Shown here: positions 1 to 6,782 of the stretch, one piece after another | How positions within the stretch are numbered: the stretch's first letter is position 1 | How the letters are laid out: each line of letters begins with the position of its first letter | NCBI GenBank assembly: GCA_041649895.1 | Contig: JBAZMG010000014.1 | Span: forward strand, 1 to 18,695 | Direction: 5' to 3' | Length of the DNA: 18,695 nucleotides | Origin: STD1-204 sp041649895 | GTDB lineage: Bacteria > Patescibacteriota > Minisyncoccia > Minisyncoccales > Minisyncoccaceae | Position numbers and translations under genes: made by a program | The notes under the pieces: generated by a model | Seen by the model: the letters and a program-made list of their open reading frames with translations, nothing else | Told to the model about the DNA's origin: nothing | Databases searched by the model: none

Positions 1-13
1 TTGATTAAATAAA

Positions 14-1933
14 ATGGCAAAAGAAAAAGCATCATCATACAGCGCGAAAGATATTTACGTATTGGAGGGTCTCGAACCCGTAAGAAAAAGGCCGGGTATG
101 TACATAGGTTCCACGGGACCGCAAGGCTTGCATCACTTGGTCTACGAAGTGGTTGACAACTCCCTGGACGAGGCTCTTGGCGGATACTGCGACAAAATAG
201 AGATCACAATGATGCCGGACGATTATGTAATGGTCACTGATAACGGCCGAGGCATTCCGGTGGATATCCACGAGAAAACAAAAAAGTCGGCGTTGGAAAC
301 AATTATGACGACTCTGCATGCCGGAGGAAAATTCGGTGGCGACGCGTATAAGATCTCCGGCGGCCTTCACGGTGTGGGGGTTTCCGTCGTCTGCGCGCTG
401 TCCGAACATATGCGTGCTGAAGTTTGTCTCGGGGGGAAAAAATACTTCCAGGAATACAAACGCGGAAAACCTCAGGCCGCGGTAAAAAAAATCGGCGAAT
501 GCAAAAACAGGGGAACGACCATTATGTTCAAGCCGGACAAAGAAATTTTTAAGGAGATTGTTTTTGATCGAAAAAAATTGTTAAGCCATTTGCGGCAGCA
601 AGCCTATCTCACAAAAGGAATTCATATCGATTTTTACGATAATCGCGAAAAAAGCGAGCCTTTTGAATATCATTTCTATTTCGAAGGCGGAGTAAAATCA
701 TATTTAAAATATCTGACAAGAAACAGCGAAGCGGTTCATCCTAATCCTTTTTATACTTCCGGAGAAAAAGAAGACATCGCGGTCGAGTCATCGTTCTTAT
801 ACACCGATGAATACGAAATCTGCGAAGAAAGCTTTACCAATAATATTTTTACGATAGAGGGCGGAACCCATCTGACCGGTTTTCGATCAGCGCTAACCAG
901 GCTCATAAACGATTACGCGAGAAAAAGAGGATTTTTAAAAGAGTCTGAACCAAACCTTACCGGAGACGACGTCCGCGAAGGCTTGACCGCGATTGTTTCC
1001 ATAAAAATACGCGATCCGCAATTTGAAGGTCAGACAAAGACAAAATTAGGAAATCCGGAAGCCCGAACCGCTGTCGAGGCCGTGGTTTCGGAAGCATTGG
1101 CGGACTATTTGGAAAAATTTCCGCAAGACACAAAAATAATCATTGAAAAAGCGGTCCTTTCATACAAGGCGCGCAAGGCCGCGAAAGCCGCCAAAGAAAC
1201 CGTGTTGCGCAAGGGTGTCTTGGAAGGATTGTCGTTACCCGGAAAATTGGCTGACTGCACTTCGCGAAAACCGGAAGAGTCCGAGATATATATCGTAGAG
1301 GGTGAATCTGCCGGCGGTTCAAGCAGACAAGCAAGAAACAGGCGCTTCCAAGCGATATTACCGCTTAAAGGAAAGATTTTGAACGTGGAAAGGGTAAGGC
1401 TCGACAAAATGCTGTCCTCCGAAGAAGTGAAAGCCCTGATCATCGCCTTGGGCACCGCGATTGCCGATGATTTCAATCTTGAAAAATTACGCTATCACCG
1501 CATCATTATTATGTGTGACGCCGACAGCGACGGAAACCACATCAAAACTTTGTTGATGACTTTGTTTTTCAGGCATTTCAAACCCTTGATCGACAACGGC
1601 TATTTGTACATTGCCCAACCGCCTTTATATAAAATACAAATAGGAAAAGAGATAAACTACGCTTATTCCGACGAACAAAAAGAAAAAATATTGGGAAAGT
1701 CAAAAGAGGGTGCCAAAGCGAACATCCAGAGATACAAAGGTTTGGGAGAAATGAATCCGGAACAGCTTTGGGAAACCACAATGGATCCGCAAAACAGGGT
1801 ATTACTGAAAGTGACTGTGGACGACGCGAAAGTCGCGGACGACACTTTTGATATGCTTATGGGCAAGGAGGTCTTGCCGAGGAAAAAGTTTATCCAAACA
1901 TTTGCCAAAAGCGTGAAAAACCTGGATATATAA
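14..1933 (+). CDS. gyrB: DNA gyrase subunit B
   Basis: ATPase subunit of the type IIA topoisomerase that introduces negative supercoils; its partner GyrA is not in the window. The 639 residues match the family length without the insert of enterobacterial GyrB. The GHKL ATPase region carries EVVDNSLDEA (E45 the predicted general base, N49 for Mg-ATP), TDNGRGIP (D76) and the ATP lid GGLHGVGVSVV. The QTKTKLGN transducer loop follows, then a TOPRIM domain with EGESAGGS (E429-S432) and DADSDG (D502, D504, D506), and the C-terminal YKGLGEMNPEQLWETTMDP segment typical of GyrB. The TOPRIM motif has Glu431 where most GyrB have Asp (EGDSAGGS), and Ser505 in DADSDG where Val is usual. The start is the first ATG and agrees with family N-termini; only 13 bases precede it and they contain no SD. 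ParE is the alternative, but length and C-terminus favour GyrB. Confidence 0.96.
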   Translation: MAKEKASSYSAKDIYVLEGLEPVRKRPGMYIGSTGPQGLHHLVYEVVDNSLDEALGGYCDKIEITMMPDDYVMVTDNGRGIPVDIHEKTKKSALETIMTTLHAGGKFGGDAYKISGGLHGVGVSVVCALSEHMRAEVCLGGKKYFQEYKRGKPQAAVKKIGECKNRGTTIMFKPDKEIFKEIVFDRKKLLSHLRQQAYLTKGIHIDFYDNREKSEPFEYHFYFEGGVKSYLKYLTRNSEAVHPNPFYTSGEKEDIAVESSFLYTDEYEICEESFTNNIFTIEGGTHLTGFRSALTRLINDYARKRGFLKESEPNLTGDDVREGLTAIVSIKIRDPQFEGQTKTKLGNPEARTAVEAVVSEALADYLEKFPQDTKIIIEKAVLSYKARKAAKAAKETVLRKGVLEGLSLPGKLADCTSRKPEESEIYIVEGESAGGSSRQARNRRFQAILPLKGKILNVERVRLDKMLSSEEVKALIIALGTAIADDFNLEKLRYHRIIIMCDADSDGNHIKTLLMTLFFRHFKPLIDNGYLYIAQPPLYKIQIGKEINYAYSDEQKEKILGKSKEGAKANIQRYKGLGEMNPEQLWETTMDPQNRVLLKVTVDDAKVADDTFDMLMGKEVLPRKKFIQTFAKSVKNLDI

Positions 1934-1934
1934 A

Positions 1935-2069
1935 CTGTAGAAGCAAGAAGCAAGAATAAAGAAGTAAGAGTCTCTGCTAAAATTTTCCAATAAAAAGCGA
2001 ATGAAATTCGCTTCCACATTCTTGATTCATAATTCTTCATTCTTTATTCCTTATTCCTTATATCTACAG
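1935..2069. repeat. 135-bp imperfect palindromic element made of 7-bp units
   Basis: The element fills most of the spacer between gyrB and secE. Its ends are inverted: CTGTAGA (1935-1941) and TCTACAG (2063-2069). The left arm carries GAAN at exact 7-bp steps (1940, 1947, 1954, 1961, degenerate at 1968). The right arm carries ATTC at exact 7-bp steps (2018, 2025, 2032, 2039, 2046, 2053, degenerate at 2060), which is the inverse complement. In the middle is a perfect 8-bp stem, AAGCGAAT, loop GAA, ATTCGCTT (1995-2013), centred at 2004, close to the geometric centre of the element (2002). As RNA it could form one long interrupted hairpin after gyrB. There is no U-run after the central stem, so it is not a textbook intrinsic terminator. 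It could be a MITE-like or REP-like repeat; no second copy is seen in the window. Confidence 0.75.
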
Positions 2070-2084
2070 GCAAATATTGATTGA

Positions 2085-2113
2085 TTGACTTTTTTGCCTT
2101 ATTTTGTTAATCT
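2085..2113 (+). promoter_or_regulatory. Promoter of the secE operon, apparently leaderless
   Basis: A -35 box TTGACT (2085-2090), a 17-bp spacer and a -10 box TAATCT (2108-2113) fit a sigma70-type promoter. The -10 box ends only six bases before the secE ATG at 2120, so transcription would start at or within a base or two of the start codon, giving a leaderless mRNA. There is no SD between promoter and gene. The same TTGACT-N17 layout recurs at three other genes in the window. Confidence 0.65.
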
Positions 2114-2119
2114 ACTATT

Positions 2120-2317
2120 ATGAAATCATCTAATAAAATAGCCAATTTTTTTGGAGACGTTGGGTCAGAGATTAAAAAGATAACCTGGCCAACTCGGCAA
2201 GAAGCCATTAAATACACGATCACGGTGGTGGTAATTTCCTTGGTTACGGCATTTATTTTAGGCCTGTTTGATTTTGTTTTTAAAACATACGTATTGGATA
2301 AGTTCATTCTTAAATAA
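2120..2317 (+). CDS. secE: Preprotein translocase subunit SecE
   Basis: Small essential subunit of the SecYEG channel that clamps SecY in the cytoplasmic membrane. The 65 residues match the single-span SecE of most bacteria (E. coli SecE has three spans). The amphipathic cytoplasmic helix carries the family signature around EIKKITWPTRQEA, and one hydrophobic segment follows at about residues 32-55 before a short polar tail. It is the first gene of a cluster with nusG and rplK, the classical secE-nusG-rplK order. nusG begins two bases after its stop codon. The ATG lies where the predicted transcript would begin, so initiation is probably leaderless. The preceding spacer holds the heptad palindrome rather than a tRNA or rpmG. 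Confidence 0.95.
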   Translation: MKSSNKIANFFGDVGSEIKKITWPTRQEAIKYTITVVVISLVTAFILGLFDFVFKTYVLDKFILK

Positions 2318-2319
2318 TA

Positions 2320-2865
2320 ATGGCAAAACAGCAAGCATCAACTGAAAAAAGATGGTATGTACTCCATACCTATTCCGGATATGAAGACGCGGTAGCGAAA
2401 AATCTCAAACAAAGAGTGGAGTCTTTGGGTATGGAAGATAAGATATTCAACGTGGTTGTGCCAAAAGAAAAAAAGATTAAAATACGAAACGGCAAAAAAA
2501 GAACGATTGAAGAAAAAATATATCCCGGTTATGTGCTCGTGGAAATGATCGTAACCGATGACTCTTGGTATGTTGTTCGAAACACTCCAAACGTAACCGG
2601 TTTTGTCGGAGCGGGTACTGTTCCATTGCCCGTCGCTCCGCTTGAAATAGAAGCATTGAAAAAGAGAATGGTTGATGAAGAACCGAAATATAAAATCGAC
2701 TTCAAGAAAGGTGATCCGGTAAAAATAACCGATGGCCCATTCAAAGATTCGGAAGGAAAAGTATCAGGAATAGACAAAGAAAAAGGCAAAGTGAAAGTAA
2801 TGATAAATATGTTTGGCCGAGACACTCCGCTGGAGCTTGATTCTCTCCAAATTAAAAAGATCTAA
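2320..2865 (+). CDS. nusG: Transcription termination/antitermination factor NusG
   Basis: NusG binds the beta-prime clamp helices of RNA polymerase, affects pausing and links transcription to Rho or to the ribosome. The 181 residues are the usual length. The N-terminal NGN domain starts with KRWYVLHTYSGYE and contains YPGYVLVEM and VRNTPNVTGFVG. A linker follows, then a C-terminal KOW domain (about residues 125-181) with KGDPVKITDGPFKDSEGKV. It is translated two bases after secE and five bases before rplK, with no SD before its ATG, so it depends on the operon transcript and perhaps translational coupling. No insertion or truncation is seen. Confidence 0.97.
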   Translation: MAKQQASTEKRWYVLHTYSGYEDAVAKNLKQRVESLGMEDKIFNVVVPKEKKIKIRNGKKRTIEEKIYPGYVLVEMIVTDDSWYVVRNTPNVTGFVGAGTVPLPVAPLEIEALKKRMVDEEPKYKIDFKKGDPVKITDGPFKDSEGKVSGIDKEKGKVKVMINMFGRDTPLELDSLQIKKI

Positions 2866-2870
2866 AATAT

Positions 2871-3293
2871 ATGGCAAAAACAATCAAGGTAATCTTAAAA
2901 CTTCATATCCAAGCGGGAAAAGCAAACCCGGCGCCTCCAGTGGGACCGGCCCTGGCTCAACATCAGGTGAATATCGCCGAATTTTGCAAAAACTTCAATG
3001 ACGCCACGAGAGAATTGGGCGACTTTAAGATTCCCGTTGAGATCATCGTTTATACGGACAAATCCTATTCTTTTGTTTTGCATCAACCGCCGGCCGCCCA
3101 GCTTATTAAAAAGATCATCGGCGTAGAAAAAGGTTCCGGCACTCCAAATAAGAAAAAGGTGGGCAAAATAACGCGTGCCCAGCTTGAAGAGGTGGCAAAG
3201 CAAAAAATGCAAGATATGAACACGAAGGATATGGATCAGGCAATTAAAATTTTGGAAGGCACAGCTCGATCTCTGGGAATCGACGTTGTCTAA
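2871..3293 (+). CDS. rplK: 50S ribosomal protein L11
   Basis: uL11 binds the GTPase-associated region of 23S rRNA and forms the base of the L7/L12 stalk. The 140 residues match the family. The N-terminal domain carries the proline-rich PAPPVGPAL segment, where thiostrepton binds in other bacteria. The C-terminal rRNA-binding domain ends with the classical KMQDMNTKDMDQAIKILEGT and ARSLGI. A local oddity is PALAQHQVN, where PALGQ(H/R)GVN is usual. The gene starts five bases after nusG without an SD. In most bacteria rplA follows directly, but here the next gene is dcd behind a 46-bp spacer with no clear terminator. L1, L10 and L7/L12 must be encoded elsewhere or, for L1, could be missing. Confidence 0.97.
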   Translation: MAKTIKVILKLHIQAGKANPAPPVGPALAQHQVNIAEFCKNFNDATRELGDFKIPVEIIVYTDKSYSFVLHQPPAAQLIKKIIGVEKGSGTPNKKKVGKITRAQLEEVAKQKMQDMNTKDMDQAIKILEGTARSLGIDVV

Positions 3294-3321
3294 ACTTTTC
3301 TATATTTTCTCAACTTAGCAA

Positions 3322-3330
3322 TGTTAAAAT
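3322..3330 (+). promoter_or_regulatory. Candidate extended -10 promoter of dcd
   Basis: TGT immediately followed by TAAAAT (3325-3330) resembles an extended -10 element. No good -35 box is seen 17 bp upstream, as is common for extended -10 promoters. Transcription would begin near 3337-3340, at the GTG start codon of dcd, so a leaderless transcript is again predicted. The short A+T-rich context makes a chance match possible. Confidence 0.35.
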
Positions 3331-3339
3331 TTAAGTATC

Positions 3340-3906
3340 GTGATATTATCCGATCGGGAAATTAAAAAATATCTTGAAGAAAACAAGATACAAATTACAC
3401 CCAAACCAAACCTTGATGAACAACTTGGTTCGGCTTCTTTGGATCTGCGCCTGGATAATGAATTTATGGTCTTTGAGCACACGAAAAACCCGTACATTGA
3501 CACGAGAAAACCCGAAACCTTCAGAGACATTACCCGCCTGGTAAGGATCGGTGATGACGAGGCTTTTGTTTTTCACCCGGGCGAATTTGTTTTGGCAAGT
3601 ACAGAAGAAGAAATTTTTCTACCGGACGATATCGCGGCACGAATCGATGGCCGTTCAAGCCTGGGAAGACTTGGTATTGTGATCCATTCCACGGCCGGAC
3701 ACATTGATCCGGGGTTCAAAGGCAAGATCGTGCTTGAAATGGAAAATATCGGAATGATACCAATTTTGCTTTATCCTAAAACCAGAATTTGCCAATTGGT
3801 ATTTGAACCGCTCTCCTCGCCATCAACAAGGCCCTACTATAAAAAAGCGGGGGCCAAATACGTTGGTGCCCAGCATCCGGAAGAAAGCAAATTAGAAACG
3901 CAATAA
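3340..3906 (+). CDS. dcd: dCTP deaminase (Dcd/DUT family)
   Basis: The product deaminates dCTP to dUTP, the route to dUMP and dTMP; some members also hydrolyse dUTP to dUMP, and the sequence alone does not separate the two. The 188 residues are close to the E. coli length of 193. Visible signatures are GRSSLGRLG (R105 to G112) and STAGHIDPGFKGKIVLEME, in which E133 corresponds to the catalytic glutamate, followed by QLVFEPL and a lysine-rich C-terminus that closes over the nucleotide. The chosen start is GTG at 3340, giving MILSDREIKKYL, the usual family N-terminus; no in-frame ATG lies nearby. tmk follows after 11 bases, so dUTP and dTTP synthesis are physically linked. A thymidylate synthase is not in the window. 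Confidence 0.93.
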   Translation: MILSDREIKKYLEENKIQITPKPNLDEQLGSASLDLRLDNEFMVFEHTKNPYIDTRKPETFRDITRLVRIGDDEAFVFHPGEFVLASTEEEIFLPDDIAARIDGRSSLGRLGIVIHSTAGHIDPGFKGKIVLEMENIGMIPILLYPKTRICQLVFEPLSSPSTRPYYKKAGAKYVGAQHPEESKLETQ

Positions 3907-3917
3907 TCAATTCACAA

Positions 3918-4547
3918 ATGGAACCCACAAGAGAAGGAAAATTTATCGTGCTCGATGGTATTGATGGCTGTGGAAAAGGAACTCAGACAAAGTTATTGTC
4001 TGATTTTTTAATTCAAAAAGGATACAAGGTCGTCAACAAGCACTATCCGGAATACGGCCAACCAATCGGAGACATTATTAATGAATGGCTTCACAAAAAG
4101 TACGATTTTAATGTTGAATCTCAAGTTCTTTTATATTTCGCCGATTTTATCAAAGACAAACAGCTTATTGGCGAAACTGTTAAAAATAGTGGTATAATGT
4201 TAGCGGACAGATATTTCACAACCACGATCGTTTATCAGCACCTCAAGGGATTTCCGTTGGAAAACCTGATTAAACTGGCGGATTTGTTTGAATTGCCCAA
4301 ACCCGATTTAAGCATCCTCATAAGAATATCCGCGGAAACATCGCTTGCGAGAAAAAGCAAGCAAAAACCCGACCGGCTGGATCGGCACGAAGAAGATAAA
4401 AAGTTCCAATCTTCGCTCGCGGAAACATTTGAAAAAATTGCCGCTCAAAAAGCCTTATGCGATTGGGAAATAGTCGACGGCGAACAGCCGATCGAAAACG
4501 TACACCAACAAATCGTGGAAATCTTACATAAAAAATTCAAAATATAA
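3918..4547 (+). CDS. tmk: Thymidylate (dTMP) kinase
   Basis: Predicted to phosphorylate dTMP to dTDP with ATP. The 209-residue P-loop kinase begins with GKFIVLDGIDGCGKGTQT, a Walker A loop at G14-T22 with K20. The DRY motif of thymidylate kinases is at D97-Y99 (LADRYFTTTIVYQ), and an arginine- and lysine-rich lid lies around SLARKSKQKPDRLDRHEED. The dTMP-binding segment reads KHYPEYGQPIGDII instead of the FTREPGGT type seen in E. coli, a pattern closer to the variant kinases of some archaea and uncultured bacteria. It is placed 11 bases after dcd and one base before deoC, with no SD, as a middle gene of the operon. Another nucleoside monophosphate kinase specificity cannot be fully excluded. 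Confidence 0.87.
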   Translation: MEPTREGKFIVLDGIDGCGKGTQTKLLSDFLIQKGYKVVNKHYPEYGQPIGDIINEWLHKKYDFNVESQVLLYFADFIKDKQLIGETVKNSGIMLADRYFTTTIVYQHLKGFPLENLIKLADLFELPKPDLSILIRISAETSLARKSKQKPDRLDRHEEDKKFQSSLAETFEKIAAQKALCDWEIVDGEQPIENVHQQIVEILHKKFKI

Positions 4548-4548
4548 T

Positions 4549-5217
4549 ATGACTAAAACAATCAACAAATACATTGACCAAACAAATATTGACCCGAAAG
4601 CGAAAAGACAGGATATTATAAATACTTGTAACGAAGCCCTTGAATATAATTTCCGGGGCGTATGCGTTCGTCCGCAATGGGTAAAAATTGTGGCGCAAGC
4701 GCTAAAGGGCGCTGGCGTCAAAACCGTTGTGTTGATCGATGATCCGATCGGCGACAGTCCGCACACGAAAAGAATGCAAATCGCGAAAAAAGCGATAAAA
4801 GATGGCGCTGATGATTTGGATATTGTTGTAAACATTCCCGACGTAAAACATATGCGTTGGCAAAAAATAGAAAAGGACCTTGGCGCTCTTTGCAAATTAG
4901 GCGACACCAAAGTGATCATCGGTAGCGGATTTTTAACTGACGAAGAGATCGCGAAGGTTTCCCAAATAGTGAAAAAGGCCGGAGCGATTTGCGTAAAGAC
5001 CGCGACGGAAAAAGATCCGCTGGAGAACCGCGAACTTAAGGAAAAGGCGAATCACCTGAAAATAATGCGCGTGAATGCCCCGGGACTTCTGATCAAAGCC
5101 TCAGGAAAGATCAAAGACCTGGCGGACGCGAAAATGATGATCAAGGCCGGCGCCGACATCATCGGCTCCTCAAACGGAGTTTTGATTATGAAACAACTAA
5201 GAAAAAAATATGTATAA
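4549..5217 (+). CDS. deoC: Deoxyribose-phosphate aldolase
   Basis: A class I aldolase that cleaves 2-deoxyribose 5-phosphate to glyceraldehyde 3-phosphate and acetaldehyde in deoxynucleoside catabolism. The 222 residues form a TIM barrel with the expected residues: D91 in DDLDIVVN (E. coli D102), the Schiff-base lysine K150 in ICVKTATE (E. coli K167), and the helper lysine K183 in IKASGKI (E. coli K201). The ATG follows the tmk stop by one base. The last codons overlap the gatB start by eight bases, which suggests translational coupling. Placement beside dcd and tmk ties deoxynucleotide breakdown to deoxynucleotide synthesis. E. coli deoC has about 259 residues; this shorter form is like many Gram-positive and archaeal ones. 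Confidence 0.93.
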   Translation: MTKTINKYIDQTNIDPKAKRQDIINTCNEALEYNFRGVCVRPQWVKIVAQALKGAGVKTVVLIDDPIGDSPHTKRMQIAKKAIKDGADDLDIVVNIPDVKHMRWQKIEKDLGALCKLGDTKVIIGSGFLTDEEIAKVSQIVKKAGAICVKTATEKDPLENRELKEKANHLKIMRVNAPGLLIKASGKIKDLADAKMMIKAGADIIGSSNGVLIMKQLRKKYV

Positions 5218-6721
5218 AACAACTATTGGATTGGAAATACATTTTGAAGCAAAAACAAAATCAAAAATGTTTTGCTGTTGCAAAAACGAAACAAGTACCT
5301 CCTTGGACAATAAGCCCAATAGCAATATTTGTCCTATCTGCACCGGTCAGCCGGGCACTCTGCCCGTGATCAACAAAGAGGCGATCGACAAGATCTTAAT
5401 GACCGGTATCGCCCTGAATTGCGAGATCCCGGGCAAATCAAAATTTGATCGAAAGAGCTATTTCTATCCCGACTTGCCAAAAGGCTACCAAATTTCCCAA
5501 TATGACCTGCCGCTTTGCCAAAAAGGGTACTTGGATATTACCCTTGCTGATGGAACTAAAAAAAGGATCCGAATCACCCGCGTCCATATGGAAGAAGATA
5601 CCGCGAAACTATACCACGAACCGGATGGTGGGAGCTTGGTCGATTTCGACCGGGCCGGAGTCCCATTGATGGAATTGGTTACCGAGCCGGACATCGCGAA
5701 CGCGGAAGAAGCGAAAAAATTCTGCCAAGAACTGCAACTGATCTTGAAATATCTTGATGTCAGTAATGCCGATATGGAAAAAGGACAAATGAGATGCGAG
5801 GTAAATATCTCTCTTAATAAAGAGGGGGACAGTGAGCTTGGGACAAAGGTTGAAGTTAAAAATTTAAACTCGTTCAAGGCTGTCGAAAAATCAATTGAAT
5901 ACGAGATCAAAAGGCAATCGGAAATGCTTGACCGCGGAGAGAAAATAATCCAGGAGACCAGGGGCTGGCACGACGATAAACAGATCACAATGAGCCAGCG
6001 TGGCAAAGAGAGTGCCCACGAATACCGATATTTCCCCGAGCCGGATCTGCCACCGTTGATGATTACGCACGAAAAAATAGACGAGATAAAAAGAATCATT
6101 CCCGAATTGCCGGCCGGGAAAAGGGACAGATTTTCAAAAGAATACGGATTAAACAATAAAGAAATTGATTTTTTCGTCACAAATACCGCCATCGGCCGAT
6201 ATTTTGAAAAATCGATCACCGAATTGAATTGCTGGAAAGAAGAATCGGAAATGGCAAAGAAGCACGCGGAAAAAAGTGTGGAAGAAATGATAAAGCTTTG
6301 CGCTAATTACATAATTACCGACTTACAGGCGCTAATAAAAACAGATGTCGGCGGAGACAATTACGATTTTGAATATTTGGAAAAAAAGATAACCCCTGAG
6401 AATTTCGGAGAGTTTATTTGCCTTATTTCCACGGGAGAGATCAGCAGCAAGATCGCGAAAATAGTTTTGACAGAAATGTTCAATACCGGAGCCGACCCAT
6501 CACATATTATTGAAGAAAAAGGCTTGGTCCAGATCGAAGGCGATGAAGAAATAGCGAAAATCATTGATGTTGTTTTGGCAAAAAACGCGAAGGCGGTGGA
6601 AGACTATAAAAACGGGAAACAAAATAGTTTCGCGTTCTTGATCGGACAGATTATGGCTGAATCCAAGGGCCGGGCAAATCCGCAAATAACCGCGAAAATC
6701 CTTAAGTCAAAACTTGACTAA
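5210..6721 (+). CDS. gatB: Asp-tRNA(Asn)/Glu-tRNA(Gln) amidotransferase subunit B
   Basis: GatB is the kinase and tRNA-binding subunit of GatCAB, which converts misacylated Glu-tRNA(Gln), and in some species Asp-tRNA(Asn), to the amidated form. The 503 residues are full length. Signatures are the N-terminal GLEIHFEA, metal-type cysteines C22/C24 and C41/C44, the KSYFYPDLPKGYQISQYDLP cradle motif, DRAGVPLMELVTEPD, GQMRCEVNISL, TKVEVKNLNSFKAVEKSI and HEYRYFPEPDLPP. A helical segment and a YqeY-like tRNA-binding tail (SFAFLIGQIMAESKGRANP) end the protein. The ATG at 5210 lies within the last codons of deoC, giving an eight-base overlap. gatA and gatC are not in the window, so the complex is encoded at more than one locus. 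It is the last gene of the (+) housekeeping cluster. Confidence 0.96.
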   Translation: MYKTTIGLEIHFEAKTKSKMFCCCKNETSTSLDNKPNSNICPICTGQPGTLPVINKEAIDKILMTGIALNCEIPGKSKFDRKSYFYPDLPKGYQISQYDLPLCQKGYLDITLADGTKKRIRITRVHMEEDTAKLYHEPDGGSLVDFDRAGVPLMELVTEPDIANAEEAKKFCQELQLILKYLDVSNADMEKGQMRCEVNISLNKEGDSELGTKVEVKNLNSFKAVEKSIEYEIKRQSEMLDRGEKIIQETRGWHDDKQITMSQRGKESAHEYRYFPEPDLPPLMITHEKIDEIKRIIPELPAGKRDRFSKEYGLNNKEIDFFVTNTAIGRYFEKSITELNCWKEESEMAKKHAEKSVEEMIKLCANYIITDLQALIKTDVGGDNYDFEYLEKKITPENFGEFICLISTGEISSKIAKIVLTEMFNTGADPSHIIEEKGLVQIEGDEEIAKIIDVVLAKNAKAVEDYKNGKQNSFAFLIGQIMAESKGRANPQITAKILKSKLD

Positions 6722-6727
6722 TTTCTA

Positions 6728-6756
6728 TTGACTAAATAATACGTTTAGTTTATTAT
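6728..6756 (+). promoter_or_regulatory. Promoter of the tandem-domain lipoprotein gene
   Basis: TTGACT (6728-6733), a 17-bp spacer and TATTAT (6751-6756) form a near-consensus sigma70-type promoter that begins seven bases after the gatB stop. The predicted transcript starts near 6763, leaving a leader of about 20 bases that contains the SD at 6770-6776. No terminator hairpin separates it from gatB, so read-through is also possible. Confidence 0.7.
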
Positions 6757-6769
6757 TTAATTATCCTTT

Positions 6770-6776
6770 AAGGAGG
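6770..6776 (+). promoter_or_regulatory. Strong Shine-Dalgarno site
   Basis: AAGGAGG stands six bases before the ATG at 6783. It is a full match to the anti-SD of 16S rRNA and fixes the start codon. It contrasts with the housekeeping genes secE to gatB, none of which has a recognisable SD. Confidence 0.9.
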
Positions 6777-6782
6777 TTTGAA

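Noticed and set aside
2018..2063. The ATTC-phased array as a CRISPR or a tandem microsatellite
   Set aside because: Units are only 7 bp without spacers and the arms are mirror-inverted, so neither description fits; it is reported as a palindromic element.
4193..4198. TATAAT inside tmk as an internal promoter
   Set aside because: No suitable -35 box at 16-18 bp and no gene start behind it; A+T-rich codons explain it.
5485..6219. A 244-codon open frame on the (-) strand inside gatB
   Set aside because: Antisense shadow of gatB with a Ser-rich composition and no recognisable family or start signal.
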